Positions 10,140 to 22,107 of a stretch of 64,000 nucleotides of DNA are shown here, piece by piece (the stretch's first letter is position 1; every line of letters starts with the position of its first letter). This DNA comes from Trichostrongylus colubriformis. Its lineage: Eukaryota; Nematoda; Chromadorea; Rhabditida; Trichostrongylidae. The notes beneath the pieces were generated by a model that was not told the origin of the DNA, ran no database searches, and saw nothing but the letters and a program-made list of their open reading frames with translations. The position numbers and the translations under genes were made by a program. Location: contig OZ022257.1 in NCBI GenBank assembly GCA_963978905.1, positions 21,597,774-21,661,773 on the forward strand. The letters run 5' to 3'.

Positions 10140-12690
10140 CCTTCCTTTTTTAGCTGCCAGGATTGCTTTACGTGATGACATTGCCAACGAGAGACTACAC
10201 TAATGCAAGGAGCAATCGAGAGAGCAGTATATGTCGTTCTCATCGATTATAAGAGGCTTTGATAGACGGAAAACAGGAATTGTTTTCAATGTGGACAGTA
10301 CTTTTACGGAGACGGTACATTAAAAAACCATTGAAATGCTGCGGCGACTGTCCACGAAGACTTCTTCAGCGTCCCCGTCCCCATCCAAGGGCATGGATCC
10401 CATGAAGCATGGAGATACACTGAGCACGAAACTCCCATGCCGTTTTACAGATGGTTCTCGACTGTACAAATTAGGGAACTTACCGGCTAAGAATCGGCAG
10501 CAGGCTGCTCTCCGGTTTTGAGTGCGCGGATGTGGTTATCCTGTAGGCTTTGCCACGTTCCATGTTAAAAGAGATGCTGGAGCTCCCATCGACCAAAGTC
10601 GAGCTTCTGCTTAAAAGCAGCGTTAGGGAAATCGGACGAAGAGTAACAAGTAGTGAATAGGAAAGTCGAGATGCCTCATAACAAGACAGTGAAAAAAACG
10701 GATGGAAGTGGCCAAAAACCGAGAAATCGGGCCCACTCCCATCGTTGGTTCTAGGCGCGGGCGACCTTTCCATCAAGAGACGGGTAGTGCGAAAGAGATT
10801 CGCAGCGGCATGTCTCTAATGAACACAAGGGAATGTTTGGAACTACGACAGCATCTATTTTCTGGAGTGAGCTCCATACTGAAGCTGAGCAAACGCCCCG
10901 GAATACCTTCAGTTCTTCGCATATACTTGGCCGCTCTCATCGTAGCCAAACAGGAATCACGTCGCTAGGAGGCGGAGTCGATTATTGAAAGGTGGCAGCC
11001 GGCAGCTCTTATCCGTAGCTCCGTTTCTACAGCTCGGAGGCGCGCTTTTTTTGCCAGAATTTCGGCGCAGATAGCCTTCTTAGCCCTACACTTTCCATCT
11101 AAATGACTTCTCTCAGGGGTCTCTCGGCAACCACATTACCCATAATGCTGTCTTTGAACCAGAAAAGTCAACACTGCTTTCAGCTTGTGAATCATCCTGG
11201 CATCCATTCCGTGCCATGGAAAAGTGTTCCACTTCGTTGACCATACATTTTACTTCGGCTGCCACTTTCATCTAAACCGACCCACTGAAGTTGTGCACTG
11301 AAAACAATCCGAATGGAATGCCTTCAGACGCTCTAGTAGATATTCTTCAGCCGGACGTTCCTCTTCCTCTAAGGAAGTGATCATGATTCTTGTCTTACGC
11401 CATCAGTGCTTTATGGGGCGGAGCTGCGAGGAAAGGCTGAAGAATATCTACTAGAGCTGGCTACGACATCGAGGAGATAGAAGGAAGCATGAGGCTGTCA
11501 GTTTGGATCGACAGGGAGGAAGAGTGAGATCCTTTACGAAATATACGACGGGATGAACGTAGCCTTCAATGAAAAACCTTAACCTTCATGGACCGGAAAG
11601 ATGGAAGAAAGAGACGAAATCGAATGGGCATGGAACAAAAACGACATAGATTCCTTATGATTACGGCGGCCGCAGAGACGAGGACACTCTTGTATTCACT
11701 GGCGTGATGATCTATCAAAGAAGAACTGCCAGAACCGGTGTAGTATATTAAATAAAGAATTCAATCAGGCCAATATACCACAGTGAAATACGAATCCATT
11801 CCTCAATGAACTAGAACACTTGTTAACCTTAAGAGTGAATGTCATTGCCCAGAAATTTTACCAGCTAGCAGAACATCTTCAAACGGTGTTTTCAAATGGC
11901 CAGGAAAAAATTCTAAAGTGGAATTGTTCGAAATTCTGAAAGAACAGGAATTCATAACCACGCTCCGTCCATTGCCTAGATAGAGATCTCTGCCTCCAAT
12001 GTTTCTAGTTCGCAGGTTTCGTCTTCGTCGCAGGGACAGGCGTTTGTTTTAGATCTTTGACCGTTTTATGTGAGTGATTGTATGAGCGCTTTTCAGTCGG
12101 GGCTGATAACGACTTCACTGCACGATTCTGAAAATTTTACGTAACCTCGCCTTTCAAAAAGACCGTGATGTTGCCGGCCTCTGAGATGTTTTCTCGTCCA
12201 TTATGCCCATTAATGACCACCCAGAAGTTATGCGGCATCCATGTTTTTCTCGCTCTTCACATTGAATTATAGAGGAGCACAGCTTTGGAAGGTTTTCCGG
12301 TTTTACTCACGACGATGCCTCCCCATATCGATTGGTGAATTTCGTGCTTTGGTTCGCCTAGGGCTCCTCTTTCGATTGAACGCAAAGTTCTGCTGTTTTT
12401 CGGTTACTTTTTTCCATTAGAACGTCCCTCGTAATTCTCGTTGGGCTTTTCCCTAAATTCTTGCACTATCACAGCCTCGCCAACAATTCCATAACACTGT
12501 TAAGTCTCTTTCATCATGGAAGGTCCTCAACTTCCTTCAAAGCCGGTATTGAGCTTTACTCAATACCGAACTCATAAATCCTCGTTCCCATAGTTGTAGG
12601 TCTGTAGATCTCCTATGTACAAAAGAAAGCACATGGAAAACATTTAGAAAGTCTTCAAGTAGGCGCAGAATCATTATGCATGCCTCAAAC
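10140..12690. other. Unassigned stretch, no supported gene
   Basis: Open frames of 60-100 codons exist on both strands around 10336-10968, overlapping one another, with no motif recognised and no paired splice sites. Composition resembles decayed transposon sequence. The only clear structure is the short inverted repeat at 11330-11457. Confidence 0.45.
11330..11457. repeat. Perfect 23-bp inverted repeat with 82-bp loop
   Basis: Left arm 11330-11352 and right arm 11435-11457 are exact reverse complements (core CTCTAGTAGATATTCTTCAG). No target duplication seen, so either a small MITE or a recent inverted duplication. Confidence 0.88.
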
Positions 12691-12699
12691 ACATGCCTT

Positions 12700-13190
12700 A
12701 AGTGTATTTGTTGACTGTAATGTCAAAAGTAATTGGGCCAGGAACCGATGATAATGGTGTTTTCCACAAAAAACTTGCTTTCGGTGGTTCGTGGAATCTC
12801 CAGTTTAACAGTTTTCTCAGACGGCAAGTGCAAATTTTTAAAGACACCGGGAGGAAGGCAATTTTGGTTTGCGGTATGGGTGGACGGTGGCCGCAATGCA
12901 CACCGGCACCAAGCCGGACGTCGGAAGTGAATTAACTGAGTTTTTCATTTATTCTTCACTTGATTGTTTTACTTGTTTGTTGCTATGTGTTGTTTTACTT
13001 TTTTCACATCATCACCAATGAATGAAATGCACTCTACGCGACAGCAAAGGACATCTTTACAGCGGACAACTCGGAAAGTCAGTGTGTTGATGCGAATGTG
13101 ATGCGAATACACACCACAGCGCCGCACTCTTGAATCCGGGTTTTTCCACCGATTATCGCTTGTAACCTTGAATGTTCTTTACAAAATGAT
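12700..13190 (+). repeat. Interspersed repeat family C, copy 1
   Basis: Shares a body with 36880-37110 (same strand) and 59870-60280 (inverted). Landmarks: GGTATGGGTGGACGGTGG, GCAATGCACACCGG, then ATGAATGAAATGCACTC, ACTCGGAAAGTCAGTG and TGATGCGAATACACACCACA. Frames over it are open by chance on both strands. Element class unknown. Confidence 0.7.
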
Positions 13191-14049
13191 CATTTCTTTG
13201 AATCTTCCTCTTTTTTCGGACTCCTTCCGGTTCCTTTAGGAAACTTTGAGGATGAGAAAAGATTGCTCCCAAACGTTCATGTATTGCCATGTGCATTGCC
13301 ATATCGCCAAAAGGCTAGAGGATCCATCTTATTCACTACCTATATCTTTTATAAAACCAGTTTTGTGTAATCGTTTGTTATTTTGGCTCTGACGCACCTC
13401 ATGAGGCCGGCGGATCCGAGCTGGTAATACTAAAGGACTCCAGAGTAGTCGCGAAGGAGTGAAACCTCGGTACATGGCTTACCGACATCTAATAATCCTA
13501 TTTTTTTAAACCGAAAGTTTAGTGTCTCCCTTGCTCGTCTGCTGTCTGTGTGCCACACCTTATAAGGCCGACGAAGCCGGCCTGGTCCATCCTATGTATA
13601 CATATCATAAGCTTGGTCTGTTTTTTGGTCTGTCTCTATCGTACCTTGAGGGCTGGCGAGCTGGTGTGCTGTGTGAGGTACCGTGGTGTCGTTCCCATCC
13701 TTTTAACCTGGTAAAAATTAAGGTAAGTAGTAGAAGAGCGATTAGCTGCATTGTGCGAAGTGGAAAGTGGAAGCTGGGTCTGTGCCAACCATCGTTGATG
13801 TCTGCCTGTGTGTGGAGAGGAGGGACGGAGAGGAGCCTTGAAGAGTAGCACGCTATGGTGTTGACACGAATCCACTTCTAGACTCCGCATCCACCAAATA
13901 TAAATTCCCCATTTCCTCTTCCATTCCCACGTAAAAATGAAACATAATGGCTACAAGTACTTCATAGAAGTGAATTCAGTATCATCTACTGCTCGACTTT
14001 CGAGTACGTGTTTGGATATTAAACCTGCCGTCTCAGAGCACTGCCCACA

Positions 14050-14520
14050 CTTATTTCCAGGTCAAGGAACGGCGCACGGAAAGTGAGTCCTCTGTTAGCC
14101 CTATGTTTATATTGCATTTGCTTAATAGGAGCCGCATGCAGTGTTCCACGCGAAAAAGTGAGAATCCGACTGAGACAGATGTAAGATAGAGCTGGCCCTC
14201 AAAGTGGTGGTCGATGAGGCCGGTCCCCAAGCAAGTGTGCCGCCCTGTGGACCGCAGCGCTTGGGGACGCATTGTGAGAACAGAAGGTCGCATAGACAGT
14301 CTAACTCTTTGTCCACACCCACGGCGGACGACGGTACAGGACACTTACATGGAGGCCCCGTTACTCGGCCTCTGATTTGAGGAGCTGTATCTTTGCCGGA
14401 TTCTCACTTCTTCGGGTGGAACTTTGCATACGGTCCTTTTCGAGCAAATACAACATAAGTATGTTGATAACAAAGAAACTCATTTTTTCGTACGCGATTC
14501 CTCAAGTAGCGATCACTAAG
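14050..14520. repeat. Foldback repeat family D, palindromic copy
   Basis: Left arm about 14104-14168 (CTTAATAGGAGCCGCATGC, AGTGAGAATCCG) is inverted at 14396-14463 (CCGGATTCTCACTT, GCATACGGTCC, ACAACATAAGTATG). Related sequence lies at 27010-27330 and 52675-52995. GC-rich centre. Not coding. Confidence 0.75.
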
Positions 14521-15100
14521 AGGGATCTATGAGAGGTTCTGCCCAATTCGCTCGTATCGGACCTTGCAGATACTCGAAAGAGACTCTAAAATTAGTTAGT
14601 GTGTGCATGTGGGTAATGGTTTCTACAAGCGCATGAGAACTGCTCTATGATCTCTTTCACCTTGATCCCGTTACTATCTGCCTTAGATTATGTGGAATGC
14701 CATTACTAGCAAGTCATCTTATCTGGGCTGCCGCCTCGTACGAGGATTTTGATGAGGAGAACTTTATTTATCGTACTCTTGGAAGCTTTTTCCACTCGTT
14801 TCCCTTAGCACCTCTCAGTTCATTGAAGGCACCGTTAGGTATGGGAATCGCCCATTGCGGATTCGATTGAATGCATCTCTGCGGTGCGGCTTTCGACTGA
14901 TGGTAGCTGTGGAAGGCGAAGCATTGCTCATAGCTTTTCAACGCTGCCTTGTACCTCGACTTTCACATATCGCAATAGCTTGAAATTACAATAAATAATG
15001 TTTCTAATGTGTCAACCCACGGAATCTTGAAGTGCGCTCTAATATCCGTCACTAAGCAGGGCATGCTTTTTTAAGAGAAGCGTTCGAACACATAGCACAC

Positions 15101-15260
15101 TCCATTTTGTAGCGCCTGATAGGGCGTGGCCTACGGACATGGGTGAGTGGCTAGAGTTAGAGCGCGTGGCAGGGGTGAGAGTGTGTAGCAGAGTGAAAGA
15201 GTTTGATACACTCTCACCCAAGTCCGCAGACCACGCCCTATCAGGCGCTCCGAAATGGAC
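15101..15260. repeat. Palindromic MITE-like element, copy 2
   Basis: Inverted ends TCCATTTTGTAGCGCC and GGCGCTCCGAAATGGA, then GATAGGGCGTGGCC in both arms; the arms run nearly to the centre. Same family as 3256-3380. Confidence 0.82.
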
Positions 15261-15715
15261 TGTAGGTAATTGCTTCTCAATCTTACTGAGGGCACTAATT
15301 GTTTCTCGATGACTGTTTAATATTATATTTACGAGGCTCAGAAATGGACTACTCAGCTAGCAAAATTATACTTTTGGCATTTTGCTCTTCGCCAACTATC
15401 GTGGACAAAAAGAAATAAATGCATATATGTTTCTATGAAACGTTTTTCTCTAAACAAAATGGCTCTGTCTGCTATTTTAAATCACTTAAATGTTCACAGA
15501 TTTTTGGCCTACAAATTACTCCATTTCTGGACCTTGAACACAACATACAATCAAATGATCTTTAGCAAATAGCACCTTGGTGTAGAATAGATATTGTACC
15601 ACCCAACTCCAAAAACGCTCCATTTGACATCATGAGCTGGTCACTTATCCAGAAACAACAGAAAAAAAACCATGAGTGGCTTGCAGAGCTGAAAAAGCAC
15701 GCATATAGCCATATA

Positions 15716-16496
15716 CAGGAGCTGCCAAATAAGGAAGTAATTTTTTTCCTCCTTTTTCAATCCCACTTTCATTTACATCTCATTTAGTCTCTCTCTCATT
15801 TCTCATTATCATTTAGTCTAAATTCAGCAATTTCTGGCAAGGGATTTTCATCCTCATACGAGAGTACACCTCATACTATCACTACACTCCGTGGGAGCCT
15901 TCTGCACGAGCAGGATCGAGAGCTTCTTCCGAGTGAACATGATGTGACACCTCATCTCGGCAGTCCTAGGTTTTGCCATCTTTGTTCACTACCTTGCTGA
16001 GGTCCGTCCACTCCGGGTACCTGAGGGGATGCTTATTGAGTGGTATCCTTGAACAATCCGTTTTCACCGGGATCCCATCATCCTCCAACATTCAGAAGGT
16101 GCCATTACCATTGAAACCGCTTTAGAAGGGGCCTAAGGTATGAAAAATGACACTTCGGTTCATAGCGGCGTTGTCCGAGCGGCAAGAGATCTGTGACTTC
16201 CACGAACCGAAGGGCAAATTCTTGGGAATGTTCCCCAAAAGATCTACCACGGAACCTTGCTCCACTGTTTTAACGGACCTTGATTGCGTAGGTGCTCTGA
16301 AGCTTGACTGCACCGACTGAAGGGTCCGTATTTTGACGAAGGGGCTGTAGTGAGTGTCAGCTTGCTCCAGCTCATAGAGGAACATTTCAGGAAGATTTTG
16401 CCTCAATAATTTCTTTTCTTTCGTTTCCATATGTTTTGTTTACCTAGCAGATGTGAGCCGTGAGCAAAATTACTTTATTTTTTTTGCAACCCCTTG
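15716..16496 (-). mobile_element. Nonautonomous TIR element (family T1), 781 bp, TA duplication
   Basis: Left end TA|CAGGAGCTGCCAAATAAG and right end TTTTTTGCAACCCCTTG|TA are inverted. The body aligns in reverse with the element at 40648-41387 (shared CTGCTCGTGCAG, GGTACC, GGTTTCAATGGTAATGGCA-type stretches). TA flanks and end sequence fit the Tc1/mariner superfamily. Both copies have an open frame of about 100 codons with a related peptide (QS-V-T-E-S-VV-LL), but no catalytic motif. Confidence 0.85.
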
Positions 16497-17556
16497 TACT
16501 TCTTGACTTGATGGTAGGTGAAGAGAAGTGAGAAAAATGACCAAGAAAAGACCTTAAACAGTTCTGTTCCAGGGACTTTTCTCAGCAACAGTTTTGTATT
16601 ATGCTATTTTGTGTTATAATGCCTCTTTCAGAAACAGCTCTACACTCTCATTCGTCTTTGTATTTTTTTATAGCTGGGGCCTATCACGTTATTCATGCCA
16701 ATCAAGCTCCAAAAGCACTCCATTTCACGCCAGCGCTGGTCATTTACCCTGAAATAACAAGCAAAAACCACGAATGCCTTGAATGCGCAATAGGACCCTG
16801 GCATTGTTTTCCCCTCAAATACGTGTTTGCACTTATAAGGCCAGCTTCATTTGAGCGGAAAGACTGCATTATTGCTGTCAAGTCCTGCTCGATATCCTTG
16901 CCTCAGTATGTATGCTCGGTCTGCCCGACAACTGCTTGTCAATTACGCCACGCAATGGGAAGTTGCTTGATACCGCAGCTCACTTATTTCCTTCGATAGA
17001 CATTGCAAACTATTCGACTACAAATCCTCTCGAGGTTTTCTAGGAGTTTCCAGAAACTTCTATCATGTGGGATTCAAAGAGTGAGCACTCATTACTATAC
17101 AACAGTTTACTTGAATTGTTCTAATCCCTACGTCCGCGATAGAAATGGCTCTCGAAGTGAACTTCTGCTGCTCTCCCTTCAAGACTTCCACCTACACCAC
17201 GGCTCCAGTTTTAAGATAAGAACTGTGGCAGTGTATATAATGAAAAGCCGATCGCAAAACACCTTTTTGCTTGCCTTTCTATTAAAAAACCTGCTTCTCA
17301 AGAGCGCTTCAAATTGTATTGAAATTGAGCGATTTTTTCCCTCGTGTCACGTTAGTGTATTTAAGAATCGGACAACAAAGCACACGACGATAATTTTTCA
17401 GAGCCCACTTGCCCACGTATATTGTCCCATTCAGAATCGTGAAAGCATTTGAGGGCGATTTGCTTAACGTAAATGTTTGAGAGGCTAGCCGAGGAACATT
17501 TCACCGTTTATTTTTCACAAAGAGCCTGTTTCTAACTCCCTTATTTCACGTCAAAG

Positions 17557-17809
17557 GAATGGGACTTGGTTGAATGGGCAAGCCTCAATCGAGAATTCCA
17601 GCAAATCATTGGAGTGAGTGTACCTCCTAACGCTATGCCACCTCCGGCTCAGACCTTCACATTCATTTGAAAAAATTCTACAGGAAGATCGCAGAACAAA
17701 AAATATTGGAAAAGTTCTAGTGGATTTGGATTGTGCCACGTTTACAAGCAGTTACATCCAGAATAATGATGGCAGTGGATGCGATTTGGCCTGTGCAATG
17801 ACTTGCGAG
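17557..17809 (+). CDS. Two linked candidate exons of an unidentified gene
   Basis: Exon 17557-17613 reads EWDLVEWASLNREFQQIIG and ends at a GTGAGT donor; a 70-bp intron ends in TTCTACAG; exon 17684-17809 continues in phase 0 with EDRRTKNIGKVLVDLDCATF and, after a further 11 residues, GSGCDLACAMTCE, where a weak donor GTGCTT follows. Protein-like composition on both sides of a canonical short intron is the evidence. Upstream and downstream exons were not found; an exon starting at 20212 (AEHSSSSEIIAQF...) has the right phase but is unproven. Confidence 0.4.
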
Positions 17810-17829
17810 GTGCTTCCCGTTGCCTAAGA

Positions 17830-20800
17830 GGGGGGAGGGAGGAGGTGAAGGCTTGTTGGGCCTGAGCTAGCAATGATGTAGGATTCGATCACCGCACCTG
17901 CGAGTGAGAATGCTTACCATTGAACATAGTCTGAATGGCCACTTACTCCTTAGTTTCGAAATCTTATCCGAGCAGATTCGCCTACCCCAATGGCATGTGA
18001 TCGGGTGTTAACCCACGGACGGCGTGCACCACGTGGTGGCGCCCAACATTTAAAATAACTTTTCTTCTAATTTTCCAATATTTCCAAATAACCAATTATA
18101 ATACACCACTAATATTGAAGAATAGCATATGTTTCCAGGACCGGTGCAGAATAAATTTTATTAGAGATACAACAAACATTACTCGAGTAACTTCAAATGA
18201 GAATCCTTTCTAGTGGTACAAACAAATGACTGCAACTGTTTTGAGTTACAATCAATAATCCATCAGAATCCATAGGCTCCCATTTTGTTCCCGGGTACGT
18301 TTCTTTCCCTTCTGAAAATTATTTCGCGCTCATCTTACTACTCAAAATGCATGACGTTTCTACACTAAAAGGCTGAAAGAAGTACCGCATATAACAGCAT
18401 GAGGCAATACCACTGCACAGTGTTGACCTTCTTATCAGTGGTAACATGCACAAAAAAGGTCACAAAAACGATTCGATTGGTTAAAATTGATAAAAGGTTC
18501 GATAGAAACACGCTCGTTCCATAGGTCATCCCCCTCGCGAAAACGCCGCCATCCGTCATAGATTAATAAGTTTTGATGTTTTTTTTTTGAAAAATACACT
18601 CCAGTACGAAACAGCGTAGCAAGCTATTGATGGGACCTTGTTTAGGGATCTCACTTTGTCCGTGATTTTAATCTTATGTACCTGACAAACTATTTACAAA
18701 GAAATGCATAGAGAAAGCCATCTATGGTCAACATTGCAATGAGCGTAAAAAATCGAAGTGTAAAGTGCCGGCTTCAGTTTTTAATTAATTTGTGGACGTA
18801 TTTGACCTTTTATTATTTCTTCCGAAAATGTGGCACACTAAATCTCTGTTCGTTGATTTTCTTCTCTTATGCCGTGCCGTTACACATTGGTTCTGTTCAG
18901 TTCTCGAATCTTTCACTTATATTACGATTTGAGATGGCAATTTTCGCCGTAGTGTTCACATTGCTAGTAGGTTTTGCACTTTCTGGTAATTAGATCATCT
19001 TCGGAAGAAAGGCACTTAAAGATGCTATCGGTAATTGGCAATGAACTTTTGAGATGCCATCGATAATGTGCTACTTTTAGCCGGTCGTCCGTGTGGGATC
19101 TTTCATGCATGTGCGTTTGAAGGCTTGTTTGCTCAGTCGGGTCTCCCACCACCCGTTACCTCCACATTGCTTGTGTCAATTCATGTGTGTTTTCATGACA
19201 ACAGCCGACCTTTCATTTCCATTCTCGTCACCAGTCAGATGATCCGACCCGCCCTGAATTGTAATTCAGAGTTGCAGCGGCTTTTTAGCTACCGCTGCCC
19301 ATGTACATTCATATAATCCGATGTTGTTCGGCAACAGTCGCCGCCCTCTGAAAAGCTGCTCTTATTCACTGAACCACAACCGTCGGCGAGTCTGGCTGGT
19401 TTCCATGGAGACGTCGCTGGACGTGCAGTTAACTGCTGTCGGTTACTTGGGATTCCCTTTCTGCCCACATCATGTTATAGGCAAAGAAACCAGCTGCGAG
19501 CGAGTTTACGCATCTTCTTATGTACTCAATCTCCGATCCTCTCTTTCACACATGTTCATGCCAATCGATCGCCGTTCATGTCATGGTTTGCTATCAAGTT
19601 GGCATCTTTGACTGTCTTTCTCGAAACCTGATTGACGTCATTTCGCTAGATCTTAAAAGATAGAAGCGTTCCAGGAAGGCTTCTACATATTCACTACATA
19701 TACAGTAGCGATCGAAATTATATGCGGGTTTGGACCTTAACCATAATTTGATCGACTTTTACAAACTCGTTTTTTTTAGTAATTTTAGGGCATCTGCTAC
19801 TTCATGAAAAGGTATCTCAGCCGAGTAGGATGCAGTGTGAAGGTCGAAAAATTATTTACTGGAAGCTTTGAAAATTACCAAAACTTTCAATAAACTCAGT
19901 CAGCCATAAAAAGCTTGTATCTCAACGAAACGAGCCGTTGTGCAAAAAGTAAAACGGATTGTACATACGCCTTCCGACTGCTCGGTAAGTAAGAAGCGCG
20001 AATTTTAAAGGGCGATGGGCCATAAATGGTGTGGCGTGATAATGATAGAGAACAGGCAAAGCTTTTTGAGTAGAAAGTGAGGTTGGAGGGATTGCACTTT
20101 GAAAAGCACAAATAAACGAAATAACGACGAAGTAGCAACAGTAGTTCCACCTCCCTCCCTCCTCCCCCTCTATCTAAGTGGATTCGTGCAGGTTAACCTT
20201 TTCTCTACAGGCAGAACATAGCAGCTCATCAGAAATTATCGCACAGTTTTCAAAACATTTTCAATTACTTGATATTCCTTCAAGCTTTCACATCTCTAAA
20301 CGTATCGCTAAATTTCCGGCTCATCAGTACATGCATCTAAATTCATTTGTATTTGGGAGCTTCATACTGTAGGCGCGGTCATAATGGGTCCCAGAAGATG
20401 ACGTGAAATTCGAACGCCAAATGCTTGTACGGGCTATCTCTAGAAAAGCTCTCCTGATTTTGGGCCCTGTGAAATTATGTTTTTTCGGCAAGCATCCGAA
20501 GACATTTCACATGATTACTGGCGTGAGGACATTGATTATTATTTCCTCAATTATCCATGAATTATCCATGTTCATTCACAAACCTTACTTCTCAAAAATG
20601 ACATTTTATGGCGGTAAAATGGATTAGACTTTTTATAACGATACAATAAATGAAGCTAAAAATATTGCGTGCACTTTGCCAATTATTGTAAGAAAGCATA
20701 CATAAACGTTAGGTATTTCAGCACCGCTCACGTTCTATGTTTAATCGACACCGAGCGGCGGAATAATTACTCGCCAACCGTAGCACCGTCATACTTCATT
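17830..20800. other. Largely empty stretch
   Basis: Only weak open frames. At 19706 a one-sided Tc1-like end (TA then CAGTAGCGATCGAAATT) resembles the TIR of 39121-39627, but no partner end was found. Around 16690-16790, just before this stretch, sequence similar to 15600-15690 flanks the T1 element on the other side. Nothing else can be supported. Confidence 0.4.
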
Positions 20801-20805
20801 GAAGT

Positions 20806-20823
20806 GGGGGGGGGGGGGGGGGG
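20806..20823. repeat. 18-base G tract
   Basis: An uninterrupted run of 18 G follows GAAGT. On the opposite strand it is poly-C. Prone to slippage, so its length may be an assembly artefact. Confidence 0.95.
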
Positions 20824-20982
20824 ATGGAGAGCACTGGATTCATCTCGGTGCAACGAGTTCAGCGATGTATAAAACATTGAGTTTTGATCAGTAGTTCACC
20901 AACTTCTCCTTGTGCATGGGGAAGTACATCCGTTTTTTGAATGTACATTATTTTGAAGCTGCACGAAGCTTCTCACCAAGAA

Positions 20983-21044
20983 CTTTTCATAAATCCCGGA
21001 AGTTTTGAAGTTCATTTCAAAACTTCCGGGAATTTTATGAAAAG
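20983..21044. repeat. Long near-perfect hairpin
   Basis: CTTTTCATAAATCCCGGAAG starts the left arm and CTTCCGGGAATTTTATGAAAAG closes the right arm; about 27 paired positions with a small bulge and a 5-6 base loop. No flanking element seen. Confidence 0.9.
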
Positions 21045-21441
21045 ATTTCAAAATAAATTAGAAAACTTAGGGAATCACTCACTATCCACCGACCACCCAA
21101 TCTACTGCAGGAGTCATGATGCATTCCGGACTGTAGGCGAGTGGTTCTCCCATGATAATGCCTTGAACACTGATGCATGGCGTATTTTGAAATCTTGAAG
21201 AGCGACGGCGTATTTTGAAAACTAGAACAGCGAGCAACCATTGCTTAATTTTGCACAGCTAATTCTTTGTAAGAAGTCGAAGAGAAGCTGGTGACCCATT
21301 CGTCAAAAGCCAACATTTTATACATGGTTGAACACGTCCCTCCTCCCATGTCATACATTGTATTTGCTACGTTGTACAACGGGGTACGGGTGATTTTTCT
21401 GTCGCCTTGTCGGCTAATCAGAGAACGCGAGCGGTATTTAA

Positions 21442-21481
21442 AGTATTGCCATTGTACCGGCTCGTACAATGGCAATACTTG
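21442..21481. repeat. Perfect 17-bp hairpin
   Basis: Arms AAGTATTGCCATTGTAC (21442-21458) and its exact reverse complement (21465-21481) flank the loop CGGCTC. It lies 400 bp from the hairpin at 20983. Confidence 0.92.
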
Positions 21482-21992
21482 GAATATTTTGGCATAGCAG
21501 AGACATGTCTCCAAGCTATAGCGACATAATATATGAAATAAATTAGCTTTAAAATTTGGAACCCACAGGTATCAAATACTCCAGCAGCACTAAAAGAGTC
21601 TGGACGTCGTGTCTAACATAAATAATTCATGAACTGAATGTCATTGAAGAATGTAGAATGTCATTTATAAAAAAAAAGCACAAAATCAGTAAAGTTGAGG
21701 CATAATAACTATAAAATGTGTAGGTTGCCGACTATGTTCAGAAAACCAAAAAAAATTCGAGCGTTTTCGAATACCATTGGAACTTCTCCACTTCATTAGA
21801 TTACTGAAATAATCACTGTGAAGAACATGTAATGTCGTTGTTGATCAGTTCAAGTGCCAGTTCAAAATTAATCGGCTTTGGCGATGAATTCATTTTTCTA
21901 TTCTCTACTATATCCGATTTACTAATATTTAAATTTTATAACGGGTTTTATAAGAAGTTTTATAAGTAGTTTGATGAAAACACCATTCAAAA

Positions 21993-22107
21993 GCTGATTT
22001 AAGGTAAAAGGGGTATCGGCGGGATAATGGATTAGCACATATGCCCGGAAAGCATGAAGTGTGGTTCGAGTCCCGTCCGAGACCGAAGCTTTTGCCTGTA
22101 ATTCAGC
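21993..22107 (+). mobile_element. tRNA-like body between inverted repeats, copy 1
   Basis: Ends GCTGATTTAAGGTAAAAG and GCTTTTGCCTGTAATTCAGC are inverted. Between them lies a tRNA-like sequence: D-arm-like GGGATAATGGATTAGCAC (A box) and GGTTCGAGTCC, an exact B-box match, with closing pairs GTATCGG/CCGAGAC. Copy 2 is at 49198-49311. Not an intact tRNA (anticodon loop CCGGAAA lacks U33), rather a tRNA-derived mobile repeat. Confidence 0.65.

Noticed and set aside
16601..17452. Two plus frames of 132 and 149 codons
   Set aside because: Composition is not protein-like and part repeats 15600-15690, so they are chance frames in repeat sequence.
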